Positions 35,639 through 46,875 of a DNA stretch of 64,000 nt are shown piece after piece. Every line of letters begins with the position of its first letter. Within the stretch, counting starts at the first letter, position 1. Below the pieces are notes generated by a model. It was given only the letters and a program-made list of their open reading frames with translations. It ran no database searches and was not told where the DNA came from. The translations under genes and the position numbers were made by a program. This stretch comes from Chrysomallon squamiferum (taxonomy: Eukaryota > Mollusca > Gastropoda > Neomphalida > Peltospiridae): NCBI GenBank assembly GCA_012295275.1, contig CM022678.1:17554278-17618277 (forward strand), given 5' to 3'.

Positions 35639-36198
35639 GCTCCACTGCTGCCGCCGCAACTATTACTACTACTACAACTTATTCTGTTACTGCACCTACC
35701 ACTACTACTGTTACTACAACTACCACTACTACTGTTACTACTACTACTACTTCTGTTACTACTAATAATACTACAACTAGTCACTACTACCTCTACTAGC
35801 AGTACTACTGTTACTACTCCACTACTACCATCACCCCTGTGGTTAAAACTTACGCCGTACTTGTGTATATCTTTAGGAAAAAGCCGTTGTCCTCCACGGT
35901 GCTGTCAGAAGTAAAGTTAATACTTAGTGTGTTGCCAGTGCTTTGAACATTCAGTGAGTGTCGTACACCGCAAAGAACGAGCGGGTCACGTGCTGAAATA
36001 AAAACACAAAACAACTTTCTGTAAATCTCACCTTATATAATAATATATACTGTTACATATGTATGCTTTTATCTATAATATATATAAAACAGATAGATAT
36101 AGATATAGATATAAACAGATACAGACAGATAAATAGAAAAATAAATAGATACACACGTATTATATACACATACACACATGTACATACATACGTACTTT

Positions 36199-36234
<36 letters not shown>

Positions 36235-36786
36235 TACACAGTCACACATATACACACATACTTGGTATTGTATGATGTGTTATGACACAGTACAATATTA
36301 CACGCTACAATACGGGGTAGAGTACTGTGGTTTAGTGTAGTTTTAGACGTTATGGTCACACAAATACACGCACACACCCACATGCAGACATATGTATATA
36401 ACGATCACAGGCAAACAAACATGGGAATGTACACACACGCACAAAACTTACCAGTGCCTTTAAAAGTGACTCTGTCATAATCACAGTCAGATTCAGATTC
36501 TATCTGAAGGTTGACTACTTTAGCTAGTACAACCGAGCCAGAATCGATTGCTCTGACCTCCCAGTGACAGAAAATATCGCTAGAAGTAACGAAGTAATAA
36601 TAAAGTAGTTAACAAAATACATATAATTATATCTGGATAATTTCCAACTGTATGTAGTGCTTGTAGTGAAATACTGTTTGTGAACAGTGATGTATGTATA
36701 CACGTATATGTGTGTGTATGTATGTCTATGGGTGTGTGTGTGTGTGTGTATATATATATGTATGTCTATCGGTGTGTATGTGTGTA

Positions 36787-36819
<33 letters not shown>

Positions 36820-36974
36820 GCACATATTTGTCTCTGTTTCTACATGTATGTATGTAGGCGTATATATCATGTTATTTCAATACATTTTTAACTGCATTAA
36901 GATTCTAAGATTTTTTAACATTTATTTTCTTTCTTTTCTTTATTGTTATATTTTTATCATTTATTATTATTTTT

Positions 36975-37006
<32 letters not shown>

Positions 37007-38250
37007 TATTTATTTATATATTTTATTAATTATTATTATTTATTTTTATAATTTGTGTCCTTTAATCAGGTTTTCAGTTTTCTTATTTTTTTCCTTTATT
37101 TGTATATATACCGTTTTCCTATCCTTCCACTTACTTAGGATATTTTACAGGATATCCTGGTGAGTATATATACACGGACGATCCTGGATATACAAGCACA
37201 GGAGGTCGCCATTTTTCTTTGTTACAGTATAGAAGTCCTAGAAAAAAAATTCGTATTTGAAATGTTTAAAAATTCAGTAAAGAAAGATAAATAAAAATCT
37301 AGTTGATATATATACAGAAACACAGATATATATATATATATATATATATACATTTTCTCTTACATTAATTAACATGGACCAAGAGGAACGATAACTCGTA
37401 AAGGCAAAATAACGTCACCGGGAAAAATACCTCTAGAATTTAATGTGTGCACAAAAATGAACCAGTATGAGAAGTTTGATTAAGTTGAAAAAGTAGTTTG
37501 AAAAGGCGCTTGACATTATGGTTTCGTAAATGAACAACCATCCTTATCTTTATCAGTGTAAATCATAAAAATTCTGAAAATAGACGCAAACTAATTGAAT
37601 TTGGAAGTGTAAAAGCTTCCGTGATCTCACGGACGGACATGGCTTCGAATCGAAAAACGTTTAAAAAGATGGCATCAATTCTACATGGATTTTAAAAGTA
37701 ATTTCGTCAGTCAAAAAAAAAGTAATAAAATAATAATAAAATAATAATAAAATAAAATAAAGTAAATAAATTTCACAGACACTGGCGCGTGAATATGAAG
37801 ATAACTGTTCTCATTATGTATCATAATGTGGACACGTTTCTCTGCTAAAACTCCATAGCAGACAGTTCTGAGTACGTAGTTATAAAACTATACTTTATAA
37901 TTCTTCCTTTTTGATATATTTATTTCCATTAGAAGTCGCATTTACATGTAAAAAGAAAATTGATCACGTGTTATTTCAATGATTGCGTTGATACCCAGAT
38001 ACATTCATTATAACGCTTGATGTAGTTTTACAACAGAAAATAAAAAATAAAAATATAAACATAAAAAAAATCAAAGTTCCGTTAACAGGCCGTATCAAAA
38101 AAAATTAGTTAAACATTAAATTTTCACTCTTTTTCGTTAAAACAAAAAACACTCAACTTCTAAAACAATGAGTTTCCTATTTTTATTTTTTTTAAATCAT
38201 TGTTCCATGCAACTACATTAATCTTTATTATTATTGTTCTTACTGTCCTT

Positions 38251-38281
<31 letters not shown>

Positions 38282-39801
38282 TTATTATTATCATTATTAT
38301 TATTATTAATATCATCATCATCACCTTATTTTCCAACATACCGTTGTTATGTAGTTCATGGTGTGACACTCTAATCTTGAAAGTTTCGCCTGGTCGCCAG
38401 TTATAAGCCTTGAATTCGATAGTGACATCTGTGAGCACTTCGACTGTAGCAGACGATATTTTCCCGCACCACCGACCAGCGGAGACAGTTCGTGAGATAA
38501 ACTGATTAGAAGCTGATTATGATAAAGAGAGAACTGGATTTCATTTCAGCAATTCACTTAGATAAATTAATCGTAACAAACTATAACGATGAGAGATTTG
38601 ATTTTAAAAGATAATCGAAGCAACAGAAGAATGACTGAAGAAAGGATGGAAAGAAGGAAGGAATGAAAAAATAAATAAATAAGGAATTGCTGTTTCGCTC
38701 AGTTTCGACATATTTCAATGTTTTCGTTCACTACATCCATAACTGTTTTCTTTCAAGGGAGAGATAGTGGTGCGTGTGTCCTTTTTGTGTGTGTGTGTGT
38801 GTGTCTGTGACTGTGTTTGTGTGTGTGTATGTGTGTAATATATCTATAATATAAAAATCCCACCAAAATGTGATGTATATGGTGGGATCTTTTTTTTTTT
38901 TTTTTTAGTATTATTATCTTTTTTTTTTTTTTTTTTTTTTAAGTATAATAATATTTAGAAATGAAATAAGATGACTCTCGTCTATCTTCCTTCCAGGGAT
39001 GTTTCTTATTGTTTAGACAGATCATCATCTGAGTATCAAAGTGTCTTTGACAATCAAAACATGCAACTCTGACGTGTACATAAATACAACACACGCACAG
39101 CATGCGCCCTTCTGTGTATAATTTCTACAGATATGAAAACACCCTAAAACACGCACACACACACATACGTATAAAAATACACGGAACAGCAGTAAGAACA
39201 GCGACAGCAACACTTACCCGATAAAATCTCAACATACGACGTGTTTCCCGAGTAACAGTCACCGGAATCACCGTAGAGGTCAAAGTTTATGATTTCAACC
39301 CTGATGACGTCTTTAAAGTTGTAAAACCACCATGAGCAACTTTCCCTTCAAAAAACAACGAACATATAAGGCGCACTGGTTAGAACGGTAAATAGTTTGT
39401 TGGTAGCACAAATAAATAAACAATGTCTTCGAGGCATCGAGCTCTAACAACGAATCCGAAAAATAAGAAAGTAATTATACATACACACGAATACAGGCAC
39501 ACACAGACATACACATAGAGACACACATATACGCACATACACCCACACACATACACAACCATATATAAAGTGAAATTTTCGCTTTACCGATATCAATATT
39601 ATCGATAACGTTACAGATAAACACAAAATAAAATTTTAGGACTAAATATATGTGAAACATAAAATAAAGGATTACTAACCTGATAGCCATAATCTACATA
39701 AAACACATGCGTTAAATTTTGGACGGAATACTAAAATTGCACTCATATAAACACTCACATATGCACACAAATAAAGGCGCGCGCGCACACACACACGCAC
39801 G

Positions 39802-39874
<73 letters not shown>

Positions 39875-40062
39875 TTCATAATACTTTTTGATTTGTATAC
39901 CTGCTGTTTTCATGTAACGGAAAAGAATAATCTATGATGACGTTATTTCCTAATTTAGATGGGTCTGAACAATAAGACCAAACTGAAAAATAAATAAATA
40001 ATAAACCGAACGAAAAAATTTATTAAAAAAGCACATGATTAGATACATATATATTCATATTC

Positions 40063-40136
<74 letters not shown>

Positions 40137-40336
40137 TATCGTAATTTTCTTCCTTCGAGTTTAAATTCCAAATTTACACCAGTCATCATCATACATAAAA
40201 TAAATAAATTAAATAAATTAAAAAATAAACAAACAAACAAATAAATAAATAAATAAATAATAGTTTTTTCATCATATTGTATCAGATATCCGATGTGAAA
40301 AGATAACTTGCATGATTTCAAATAAAACAGATTTAA

Positions 40337-40390
<54 letters not shown>

Positions 40391-40525
40391 GTTATTAATA
40401 TAATTGTTGTTGTTGCTGCTGTTGTTATTATCATCATCATTACTATTATTACAATTTGTTACATTATTATTATTAGTAGTAGTAGTAGTAGTAGTATTGT
40501 TCTTGTTATTTGTTGTTATTATTGC

Positions 40526-40576
<51 letters not shown>

Positions 40577-43418
40577 TGCTACTACTACTACTACTACTAT
40601 TATTAATACTATTATTATTGTTATCATCATTATCATTATTGTTATTAATATCATTATCATTATCATCATCATTATTATTACTTTTATTATTTCGGATGCT
40701 GGTTTTTGTTTCTTTTCAAAATATCTATTAGTAAACGCGTCATATTCAAAAATAGTAAAATATACCAGAAGTCTGTGCGCGTTTCACCATTGTTGTCTTA
40801 TTCGGTTTTCTTCTTTCTTTTTCTTTTTTTCTTTTCTTTTTTCCCTCACCTTACTCATTATTAAACACGCACTATTTTAATAATGATATCGTTAGCTCTC
40901 CGGCATAATGTAATCACATTTGTGGCGGTTTCTCTAAAAACAGATTTGGACTCGTGACCAATTAAAAACTGCGTTACATTGTGTTTTGTTGTTAAGTTTA
41001 TTATTAACGATGACAAAGCGAGGATTTGAGAGACACAACTTTCTGTTTTTTAACGTAATAATTTATGTGCATAACTGGTAGAAAGTGGGCTCTCTTAATG
41101 ACTTTTCTTACAATGAACAGATTTTATTTATGTTCATTTACTTGTTATGCCTGTATGACGCATTCAGTGTTTGTGGTATTTTCTTCAATCTGTTTATTAT
41201 TTATTATTTGTAAAGAAATCAATATTACGATATGAATATAAATACGCTTAGTCTGAAATCATTCATTGCTCGTTTTTATTATTATTATTATTATTATCAA
41301 ATTCTTTTTTTTCTTTTCTTTTTTTTTCACCTAAATATAAGACATTCATAAATATTCTGAAAGGTGAACAAAATAACACAAATACATTTGAATTAATCTT
41401 TGAATTTCACTTTAAGTAAACGCTATGACCTCTTGTTCCGACGAAACACAAAATAAGGTCAAAGATATTGCGAAATACCCGTAGACAGATACCGAATGTA
41501 ACAGACGCTTTGTTGAATAAATACAACTATACTCTCCAAAAAAGAAACGCAAAATGGTTGACACATATGAATATGATGAAAAACTATGAATATGATGACA
41601 TCTGGTGATTCAAACGTATAGCTTTAGTTACAGTCGCCAAAAAGCAGGTAACACAAAATAAAGGCTATGATCGTGTTTGTTAGGCAAAACGACCCCGCAT
41701 GCAAACCACGTTACCAGTGCATGTGCACGTGCGGCACATGGAATTTGAATACGAGGGTTATAAAAATGCAAGGCTTTCGAATACTTCTGTTCGTTATTTT
41801 TGTTCTGACCAAACATCAAACAAATGCCACGACTGAGTGAACCACAACGAAACAACGCCATTGGCCGTTTGCAAGCTGGCGAATCCTTCTCGGCCGTAGC
41901 CCGGATGTTCCATGTATCCCCAAGCACCATCTTGTGAATGTGGTATCGGTTCCACCAAAACCAAACAACACGTGACCGTCCCAGATCAGGTAGACCACGT
42001 GTAACCACCAGGGTCCAAGACTGCTAAATACGGGTACTTCATCTACGGGAAAGAACCATAACGGCAACCTCTACTGCGTCAGCAATACCAGGTCTGTGTA
42101 GAATATCGGCTCAGACAGTGCTAAATCGTTTACACGAGGCAGGTATTCGAGCCAGACGGCCTGTAAGAAGAGTGGTTTTGACTCAACAGCATCGTCGACG
42201 TCAGTGGTGTCAAGTACACAGAGCCTGGTATCAGTTACGATGTAGAACTGTCTGGTTTAGTGACGAAGCTGGATTTCTGCTTCGTCGAGCTGATGGAAGA
42301 TGTCGAGTTTACAGACGTCGTGGTGAACGTTTTGCTGCAAACTGCATACAGGAAGCGGACAGATTTGGCGGAGGTAGTGTGATGGTGTGGGCAGCAATCT
42401 CATACACTGGCAGGACCAACCTGGTTCACATCCAAGGCAACTTAACGGCACAGAGATACCGAGATGAAATTTTGCAGCCACATGTAGCTCCAATTATGAA
42501 TAATAGTGACGCTGTATTCCAGCTCGCGAATGCGAGACCACATAGAGCCAGACTCACAACAGCGTACCTACACAACAATAACATTCAGGATCTGCCCTGG
42601 CCCTCTTAATCTCCGGATTTGAACCCTACATAGCATTTATGGGACGAGTTGGATAGACGACTGAGGCAGCATCAACCACAGCCACAGAATCGTGCTCAGT
42701 TGGATTTATTACTACAGACAGAGTGGGCCACCATTCGACAAGATTAAATTCGTAATGTCAGTACTGCCATGGGAAGGAGATGTCAGGCAGTTCTCGACTC
42801 CCATGGTGGGCACACAAGGTATTGATATTATACTTTAACGTTTTCAATACAATATCATCAATATTAATGAATTGCGAAAGTGTGTGTAAAATGTGAACAT
42901 TCTGCTGCATTCTGTTGATCCATTAGATAGATATTCCCAATGTCAATAAAAGCTACTTTTGCGTTTCTTTTTTGTTATATTTCATTCTAACAAGAACTCG
43001 GGAATTTAGTAGCACAGAGATTTAGGAATTTCTTCGCAAACGTTTAGCTAGAAATTCAGTTTAAAAATAATTCGTACTTGACTACGTAATTATAAAAGAA
43101 CGACCAACAACAACAACAACAACAGCAACAACAACAACAGCAAACACAATAATAATCATAACAATAATAATAAAAATGTTAACAACTGTAATGATAAAAA
43201 CAACAACAACAATAATAAGCTGATTTCGTTGTACACCGACTTAAAAGTTAATCTATAAACGTAATTTATTAGCTGTAATTTTAAATTAATTGTTATCACA
43301 GTGGTTCATCACCTGACAGCGCAACATCTTTAAACAACCAGTGATTGAACTCACCTGATCTGGGTGCGATTAAAACAACAGCGATGGCCACGAAGAGGAC
43401 GGAATACGCACCCATCAT
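32245..43418 (-). CDS. Three-CUB single-pass membrane protein with PPxY tail (12 coding exons)
   Basis: A gene on the minus strand assembled from consistent splice phases. Exons: 43,418-43,355; 39,982-39,901; 39,345-39,218; 38,512-38,342; 37,237-37,135; 36,579-36,452; 35,992-35,861; 35,035-34,966; 34,541-34,423; 33,601-33,271; 33,008-32,814; then the tail region to 32,375 or 32,245. The start [19 protein letters not shown] is a typical signal peptide. Exons 2-4 form CUB1 (SCSWWF, GDCYSG, GRWCGK; four Cys). Exons 5-7 form CUB2 ([26 protein letters not shown]). Exons 8-10 form CUB3, which lacks the first Cys pair. An 8-aa PDIRLPTF repeat stalk follows. The membrane segment is [20 protein letters not shown] followed by IGCCVYCPC (palmitoylation-type cysteines). 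The cytoplasmic tail has PPPY, PPSY and PPPY. CUB domains are extracellular binding modules and PPxY recruits WW-domain proteins such as NEDD4 ligases. Three frame changes interrupt it, so this copy is either mis-assembled or a recent pseudogene. No exact orthologue is recognised. Confidence 0.72.
32375..32796 (-). CDS. CUB gene cytoplasmic tail with PPxY motifs
   Basis: Frame beginning [19 protein letters not shown], with [17 protein letters not shown] and PPPPSYERS, ending SQSDIPPAM-stop at 32,375. The overlapping frame from 32,571 to 32,245 continues with [17 protein letters not shown], an Ala run, and [13 protein letters not shown]-stop, so a 1-nt surplus near 32,370 may hide the true C-terminus. 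Confidence 0.55.
32814..33008 (-). CDS. CUB gene exon 11 (transmembrane segment)
   Basis: Acceptor CTGTAG. Hydrophobic helix [20 protein letters not shown] with a GG-x2-F pattern, then [10 protein letters not shown] and a Ser-rich stretch. The exon end at 32,814 is proposed because the following 17 nt start GTGAGA and end GCAG and their removal restores the downstream frame. Confidence 0.62.
33271..33601 (-). CDS. CUB gene exon 10 (CUB3 end and repeat stalk, frame-disrupted)
   Basis: Begins [20 protein letters not shown] and ends CUB3 at RVEYKAVAG. It then enters 24-bp repeats encoding PDIRLPTF and ends EDSDV at a GTAAGT donor. Near 33,408-33,412 one repeat is 2 nt short, so the frame before and after the point differ. 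Adding two bases makes the exon phase-compatible with both neighbours. Confidence 0.68.
33290..33465 (-). repeat. 24-bp coding minisatellite in the CUB gene stalk
   Basis: Units containing GAATGTCAGGAAATGTTGGT on the plus strand. Flanking units are degenerate ([14 protein letters not shown]), showing that the repeat arose from a short stalk sequence. Confidence 0.85.
34423..34541 (-). CDS. CUB gene exon 9 (CUB3 core)
   Basis: [20 protein letters not shown] ... [13 protein letters not shown]; acceptor TCCAG, donor GTATGT. LTW replaces the usual C-x-W. Confidence 0.7.
34719..34808. repeat. (GA)n tract, about 90 bp
   Basis: Near-perfect dinucleotide tract in a CUB gene intron. Confidence 0.95.
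34966..35035 (-). CDS. CUB gene exon 8 (CUB3 start)
   Basis: [20 protein letters not shown]; donor GTGAGT. No cysteine is present where CUB usually has its first. Confidence 0.6.
35861..35992 (-). CDS. CUB gene exon 7 (CUB2 end)
   Basis: [15 protein letters not shown] ... [10 protein letters not shown]. The donor GTACGG is inferred because it keeps phase with exon 8; a stronger GTAAGT lies 8 bp further but leads into a stop. Confidence 0.65.
36452..36579 (-). CDS. CUB gene exon 6 (CUB2 core)
   Basis: [20 protein letters not shown] ... [13 protein letters not shown]; acceptor CTTCTAG, donor GTAAGT. Confidence 0.74.
37135..37237 (-). CDS. CUB gene exon 5 (CUB2 start)
   Basis: Encodes LLYCNKEKW ... 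[12 protein letters not shown]. The GTAAGT donor (37,134) is preferred over an in-exon GTAAAA because it restores the YPNDIFCHW junction with exon 6. Confidence 0.72.
38342..38512 (-). CDS. CUB gene exon 4 (CUB1, end)
   Basis: Begins [18 protein letters not shown] and ends [12 protein letters not shown]. The upstream of two nearby CAG acceptors is the one that keeps phase. Confidence 0.72.
39218..39345 (-). CDS. CUB gene exon 3 (CUB1 core)
   Basis: Acceptor TTGAAG, donor GTAAGT. Contains SCSWWFYNF and [20 protein letters not shown], the conserved second and third cysteines and the CUB acidic site. Confidence 0.75.
39771..39870. repeat. (CA)n tract
   Basis: Mixed GC/CA then nearly pure CA, about 90 bp, 30 bp downstream (minus-strand sense) of CUB exon 2. 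Confidence 0.95.
39901..39982 (-). CDS. CUB gene exon 2 (CUB1, first Cys)
   Basis: Acceptor TTTTTCAG; encodes [20 protein letters not shown]; donor GTATAC. Confidence 0.7.
40065..40133. repeat. (GA)n tract
   Basis: Pure GA/AG dinucleotides, intron 1 of the CUB gene. Confidence 0.95.
40337..40680. repeat. Compound (TTA)n/(AGT)n/(ATC)n tract
   Basis: About 340 bp of trinucleotide repeats in CUB gene intron 1. All ORFs over it are repeat translations. Confidence 0.95.
41532..42977 (+). mobile_element. Tc1/mariner-type DNA transposon, inactive
   Basis: The ends share an inverted AAAAAAGAAACGCAAAA (41,538-41,554 and 42,957-42,973) and are flanked by TA, the Tc1/mariner target. It lies in intron 1 of the CUB gene, antisense to it. 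Confidence 0.88.
41824..42837 (+). pseudogene. Tc1-like transposase, degenerate
   Basis: From [20 protein letters not shown] the helix-turn-helix region reads to SPSTIL, where TGA interrupts. The paired-like DNA-binding part continues, followed by the DDE core: [11 protein letters not shown] (first Asp), [10 protein letters not shown], and [12 protein letters not shown], in which the usual second Asp (D of DNARPH) is Ala. A stop replaces the residue after PWPS before SPDLNPT, and another falls before [10 protein letters not shown]. Tc1 transposases catalyse cut-and-paste transposition. This copy has several stops and a lost catalytic Asp, so it is dead. Confidence 0.88.
43355..43418 (-). CDS. 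CUB gene exon 1 (signal peptide)
   Basis: ATG at 43,418 (a tandem ATGATG); donor GTGAGT after CCCAGATCAG. It encodes a hydrophobic leader of about 17 residues. A GATAAATATTT sequence about 25 bp upstream of the ATG could be a TATA-like element. Confidence 0.75.
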
Positions 43419-43704
43419 TTAAAGCGAAAAAAACTAAATATTTATCCTGCCTAGTAGTTTTCGCTCCTTTGTCGCTCGTTGTGAGAATTAACTACATTAC
43501 TTGTGTGTTGAGTGAAGTAAAATATTCAACTTCCTCGTAAAGACGAAAAGAAAATAGTTGTATTTCTAGTCAAGCGGTTACTGTATTGTCGTTGTGCTGT
43601 TCTAAAAACGGATTATAAATTTCGTAACCGAGTTGTCTGACAGGTATTGCGCTGATCAGTGAGTCACGTGTGTAGTAATGATTTAAACTTATTTATTTAC
43701 TTGT

Positions 43705-43735
<31 letters not shown>

Positions 43736-44379
43736 TTTTTGATAATGAAACGGGCGAGAAGAAACGCACTGCTGTCGAAATAATAATTATTGCTGAATGT
43801 AAGCGATACTAAAATATTGCAATCTTTGGAACACACCTCTGAATTGGAAAACAGTCCATTTAAATGTAATAATAATAATAATAATAACAATAATAATAAT
43901 AATAACAGCAGTAGTAGTGTTAGTAAAAGCTTTTGCTTTTGGTAAATTTTAAATAATTTTTCTCCCCTTTCTATCAATCAACCTTACCTTTTTCCGTTCC
44001 AGCCAGTGCTCGATATCACAACGTAAAAATAAGAGTGAGATTTACTAATCAAAGGAATTATAAAACACTGAACTGAATTAAAAGATGTACCATTAACTGT
44101 GTAACCGTATTTATAAAGTAAAAATAATTTTAGAAAAACAAAAAAACATTCGCCTGATTGAAGTCCGCTGTGTTGATTTCGTGGAACTACGCTGAAGACG
44201 ACGTGTACAGAATCAACCTTGGCTCGAGAATGAGACGGCGTAGTTCAAGTTGCAGCTGTCACAGTGAGGATGGCGTCTTGTCCTCCGTTACGGGTTTCAT
44301 ATTTAATAAATAAAATTTAACAAACACCCAATCACCTATCACGAGCCAATTTGGACGCCACTCCACAATGGAGTCAGTT

Positions 44380-44427
<48 letters not shown>

Positions 44428-44684
44428 TGTGTGTGTGTGTGTGTCAACATATTTATAAAAATCTATATTTAATTGTCTGTATGTATGTATTGTGTCTATG
44501 CACGTGTATATGTATGAAATTGAATGTAAAATTTCTTAAAAGAAATTAAATCACACACACACACATACACAGACACATACAGATACACACTACAAATCTG
44601 AACCTATTAAATTATCAACGTTTGTATAACTACTGACATTTTTTATTACTTTTATCGCGAAATACAACTATGGATCAGTGAGCA
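43419..44684. other. Upstream flank of the CUB gene and spacer
   Basis: Probable promoter region just above 43,418, (TTTA)n at 43,693-43,738, (AAT)n at 43,870-43,905, a GC-richer block at 44,150-44,290 of unknown nature, and (TG)n at 44,385-44,443. Confidence 0.5.
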
Positions 44685-44984
44685 ATGGAAACGGTTCGCT
44701 GGTCACTAAAAAACTTAACAGTATATCATGGATCAATAGTAACAAGGAATCTTGCAGATGCACCATCCCACAGACAGGGTAATACTTACAGTGGATTATT
44801 CAATAACACTTGGCGAGCACTGACAGGAACAAGAAATAGGTCAATGGTTCTATTAAAAGAGACTGATCCGACAAGACTTTGCGGTGTTTCTGTAAACGCA
44901 AGTCACGTGACTACAGGTCCTGCCTGGACTGCTTTCGTTTCTGACGTACCAACTGACGTCACCAGTTTATCTGATCCAAAATAG
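44685..44984 (+). CDS. Unrecognised 99-aa ORF
   Basis: An ATG-initiated frame METVRWSLKNLTVYHGSIVT ... VSDVPTDVTSLSDPK ends in TAG. Its composition is balanced and not repeat-derived, and it stands in a window segment where other ORFs are simple-sequence. There is no signal peptide, membrane segment or known domain. It may be a small gene, an exon or a transposon remnant; the absence of splice borders or homology keeps confidence low. Confidence 0.25.
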   Translation: METVRWSLKNLTVYHGSIVTRNLADAPSHRQGNTYSGLFNNTWRALTGTRNRSMVLLKETDPTRLCGVSVNASHVTTGPAWTAFVSDVPTDVTSLSDPK

Positions 44985-45596
44985 GTCAAGGCCATTTCGC
45001 TTCTGTTTTGTAATTACTGCAAACCGCACGCATTCCAAATTCCATATTTAAATCAGTCAAATACAGAGCCAGCTAAAATAAAAAGTATAAAAAGTTTTTT
45101 ACTGTAATTAAAAAAGGAGGGGGCAGTAGAAGAAGAAAAGAATTTGTAAGTTGTTTCACTTGTGAAACATGGCCAGGAGGATTCTGTATCAAATCATTCA
45201 GTGGGTTTAACCTCGTCATCTGAGATCTGCGTAATTTTCAAAAACCACCACCTAGAGTATGATTATTACAAATTACTAAAACTATGTCATAGCTTCCTGT
45301 TGCATCATAGAGCATTGCGTGTACATTAATTCACCAAAAGTGTTAAAATTGACATTTTGTGCTCATATATGTCCAGTTTAGGTTATGTTACTGAATAACC
45401 CCAAAATACTACATCTCTGAATTTTTTGTATGTTTTACGTTGGGAGTTTAATTCTGACCTGAGATCGTTACAGCTAACATTTGAGATTCAGGCTAATGAA
45501 TCCAAGACCACACTAAATATGGAATTTCACAAAATCTACGGTGATGAGGATAAAATTATTATCATAATTTTTTTTTTTTCATTATTATGATTATTA

Positions 45597-45656
<60 letters not shown>

Positions 45657-46290
45657 TTTTTGAGGATGTTGGAGTGAGTTGACATGCAGTGACCCAACAG
45701 TAAAATGGTGGATTTATGCAAAATGCATTGAAAGAATGAAGAACTTGACATTTTTTATTGGTGTCTGTATCTCTTAGCACATTCATGTCACATGCTGAAT
45801 GCTACTTTATTTGATTAAAAACAGCTAAGTGTCACAACATGGCAGATCATAATTTTATTAATGCATGCTATGTATATATTAAAAACAAAAACAAAAAAAA
45901 AAAAACAAAAAAAAAAAACAAATCTAATCAAAATAAGATAATTTTTTAAATTTACATTCTAATGAAATAGTTTATTCCTTTTATGCCAAAAATTAGTTTC
46001 TTTTTCATTACAGTATTTCACTAAACACTTCTTTTTCCAACACTTAAATAATTTAACTTGTTTTTCAGTATCAGTATACAAATATTACTTCCAACTGCAT
46101 GCGTATAGTTTTGTAAAGGTTGTAAAAATAAATTTAAAAGAGAGCAGATGAATATGATAACAAAAAGGCAGAAGACAAAATGCAGCACAAACACGGAATC
46201 ACAATTTGCCTTGGGTTCGTTTCACAGATATTTCTGTTCATACATACACGGACAGAACAGACAGTCATCTGGTATCGGTGAAGTTACTAT
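44985..46290. other. Spacer, no gene seen
   Basis: Unique-looking AT-rich DNA with a TTA/TA/T tract at 45,597-45,661 and poly-A-like runs at 45,885-45,920. Confidence 0.5.
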
Positions 46291-46875
46291 TACCGTATAT
46301 ACTTGTGTACAAGGCGACCTTATGTATAAGTCGATGTGTATTTTAAGACCAAAAATTGGTCATTTTAGGTAAGATAAAAGATTCCAGGCACCGTCACTAA
46401 GACCAGTGAATCACGAAGACCTTACGCCTACTGTAATATAACTTGCACGAGCTGTAACTTGCAGAATAACGTTTGTATTACTGTTTTGTTTATGAAGTTA
46501 GGACCGATACAATGCAATTTGGCAGACAAGTCTGCATTCCTAGATCATTGCAAGACGCCGTGAGGCATAACGCCGTACTGACGGTTTTTTCGCTTTAAAA
46601 TGTATTTTTATGTCATTAAACGGAAGAATATCATGTTTACATTCATATTTGGTTTTGTTATTTAATTTTTGAAAACAAATTTATACGATAAAATTATATT
46701 TTTGAAAAGCTGAAAGACCGCGATTATTTTAGATGCATCCCGTAGCAAAAAATAGTCAAAATGGCGACTCTTCAGCAACAGCTACAAAAGCATTACCTAT
46801 GTATAAGTCGACCCCCAAAATATTACCTTAATATAGTCTCCCAAAAATTCAACTTATACACAAGTATATACAGTA
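46291..46875. mobile_element. MITE-like element with TATACTTGTGTA inverted ends
   Basis: The left end reads TACCGTATATACTTGTGTAC and the right end, reversed, TACTGTATATACTTGTGTAT. Sub-terminal TATGTATAAGTCGA motifs are also inverted (46,321-46,334 and 46,799-46,811). No transposase is encoded over the ~585 bp, so it is a non-autonomous DNA transposon. The family is not named with certainty. Confidence 0.75.

Noticed and set aside
36680-37051. Tyr/Val/Cys-rich 123-codon plus-strand ORF
   Set aside because: Driven by TG/TA tracts in a CUB gene intron.
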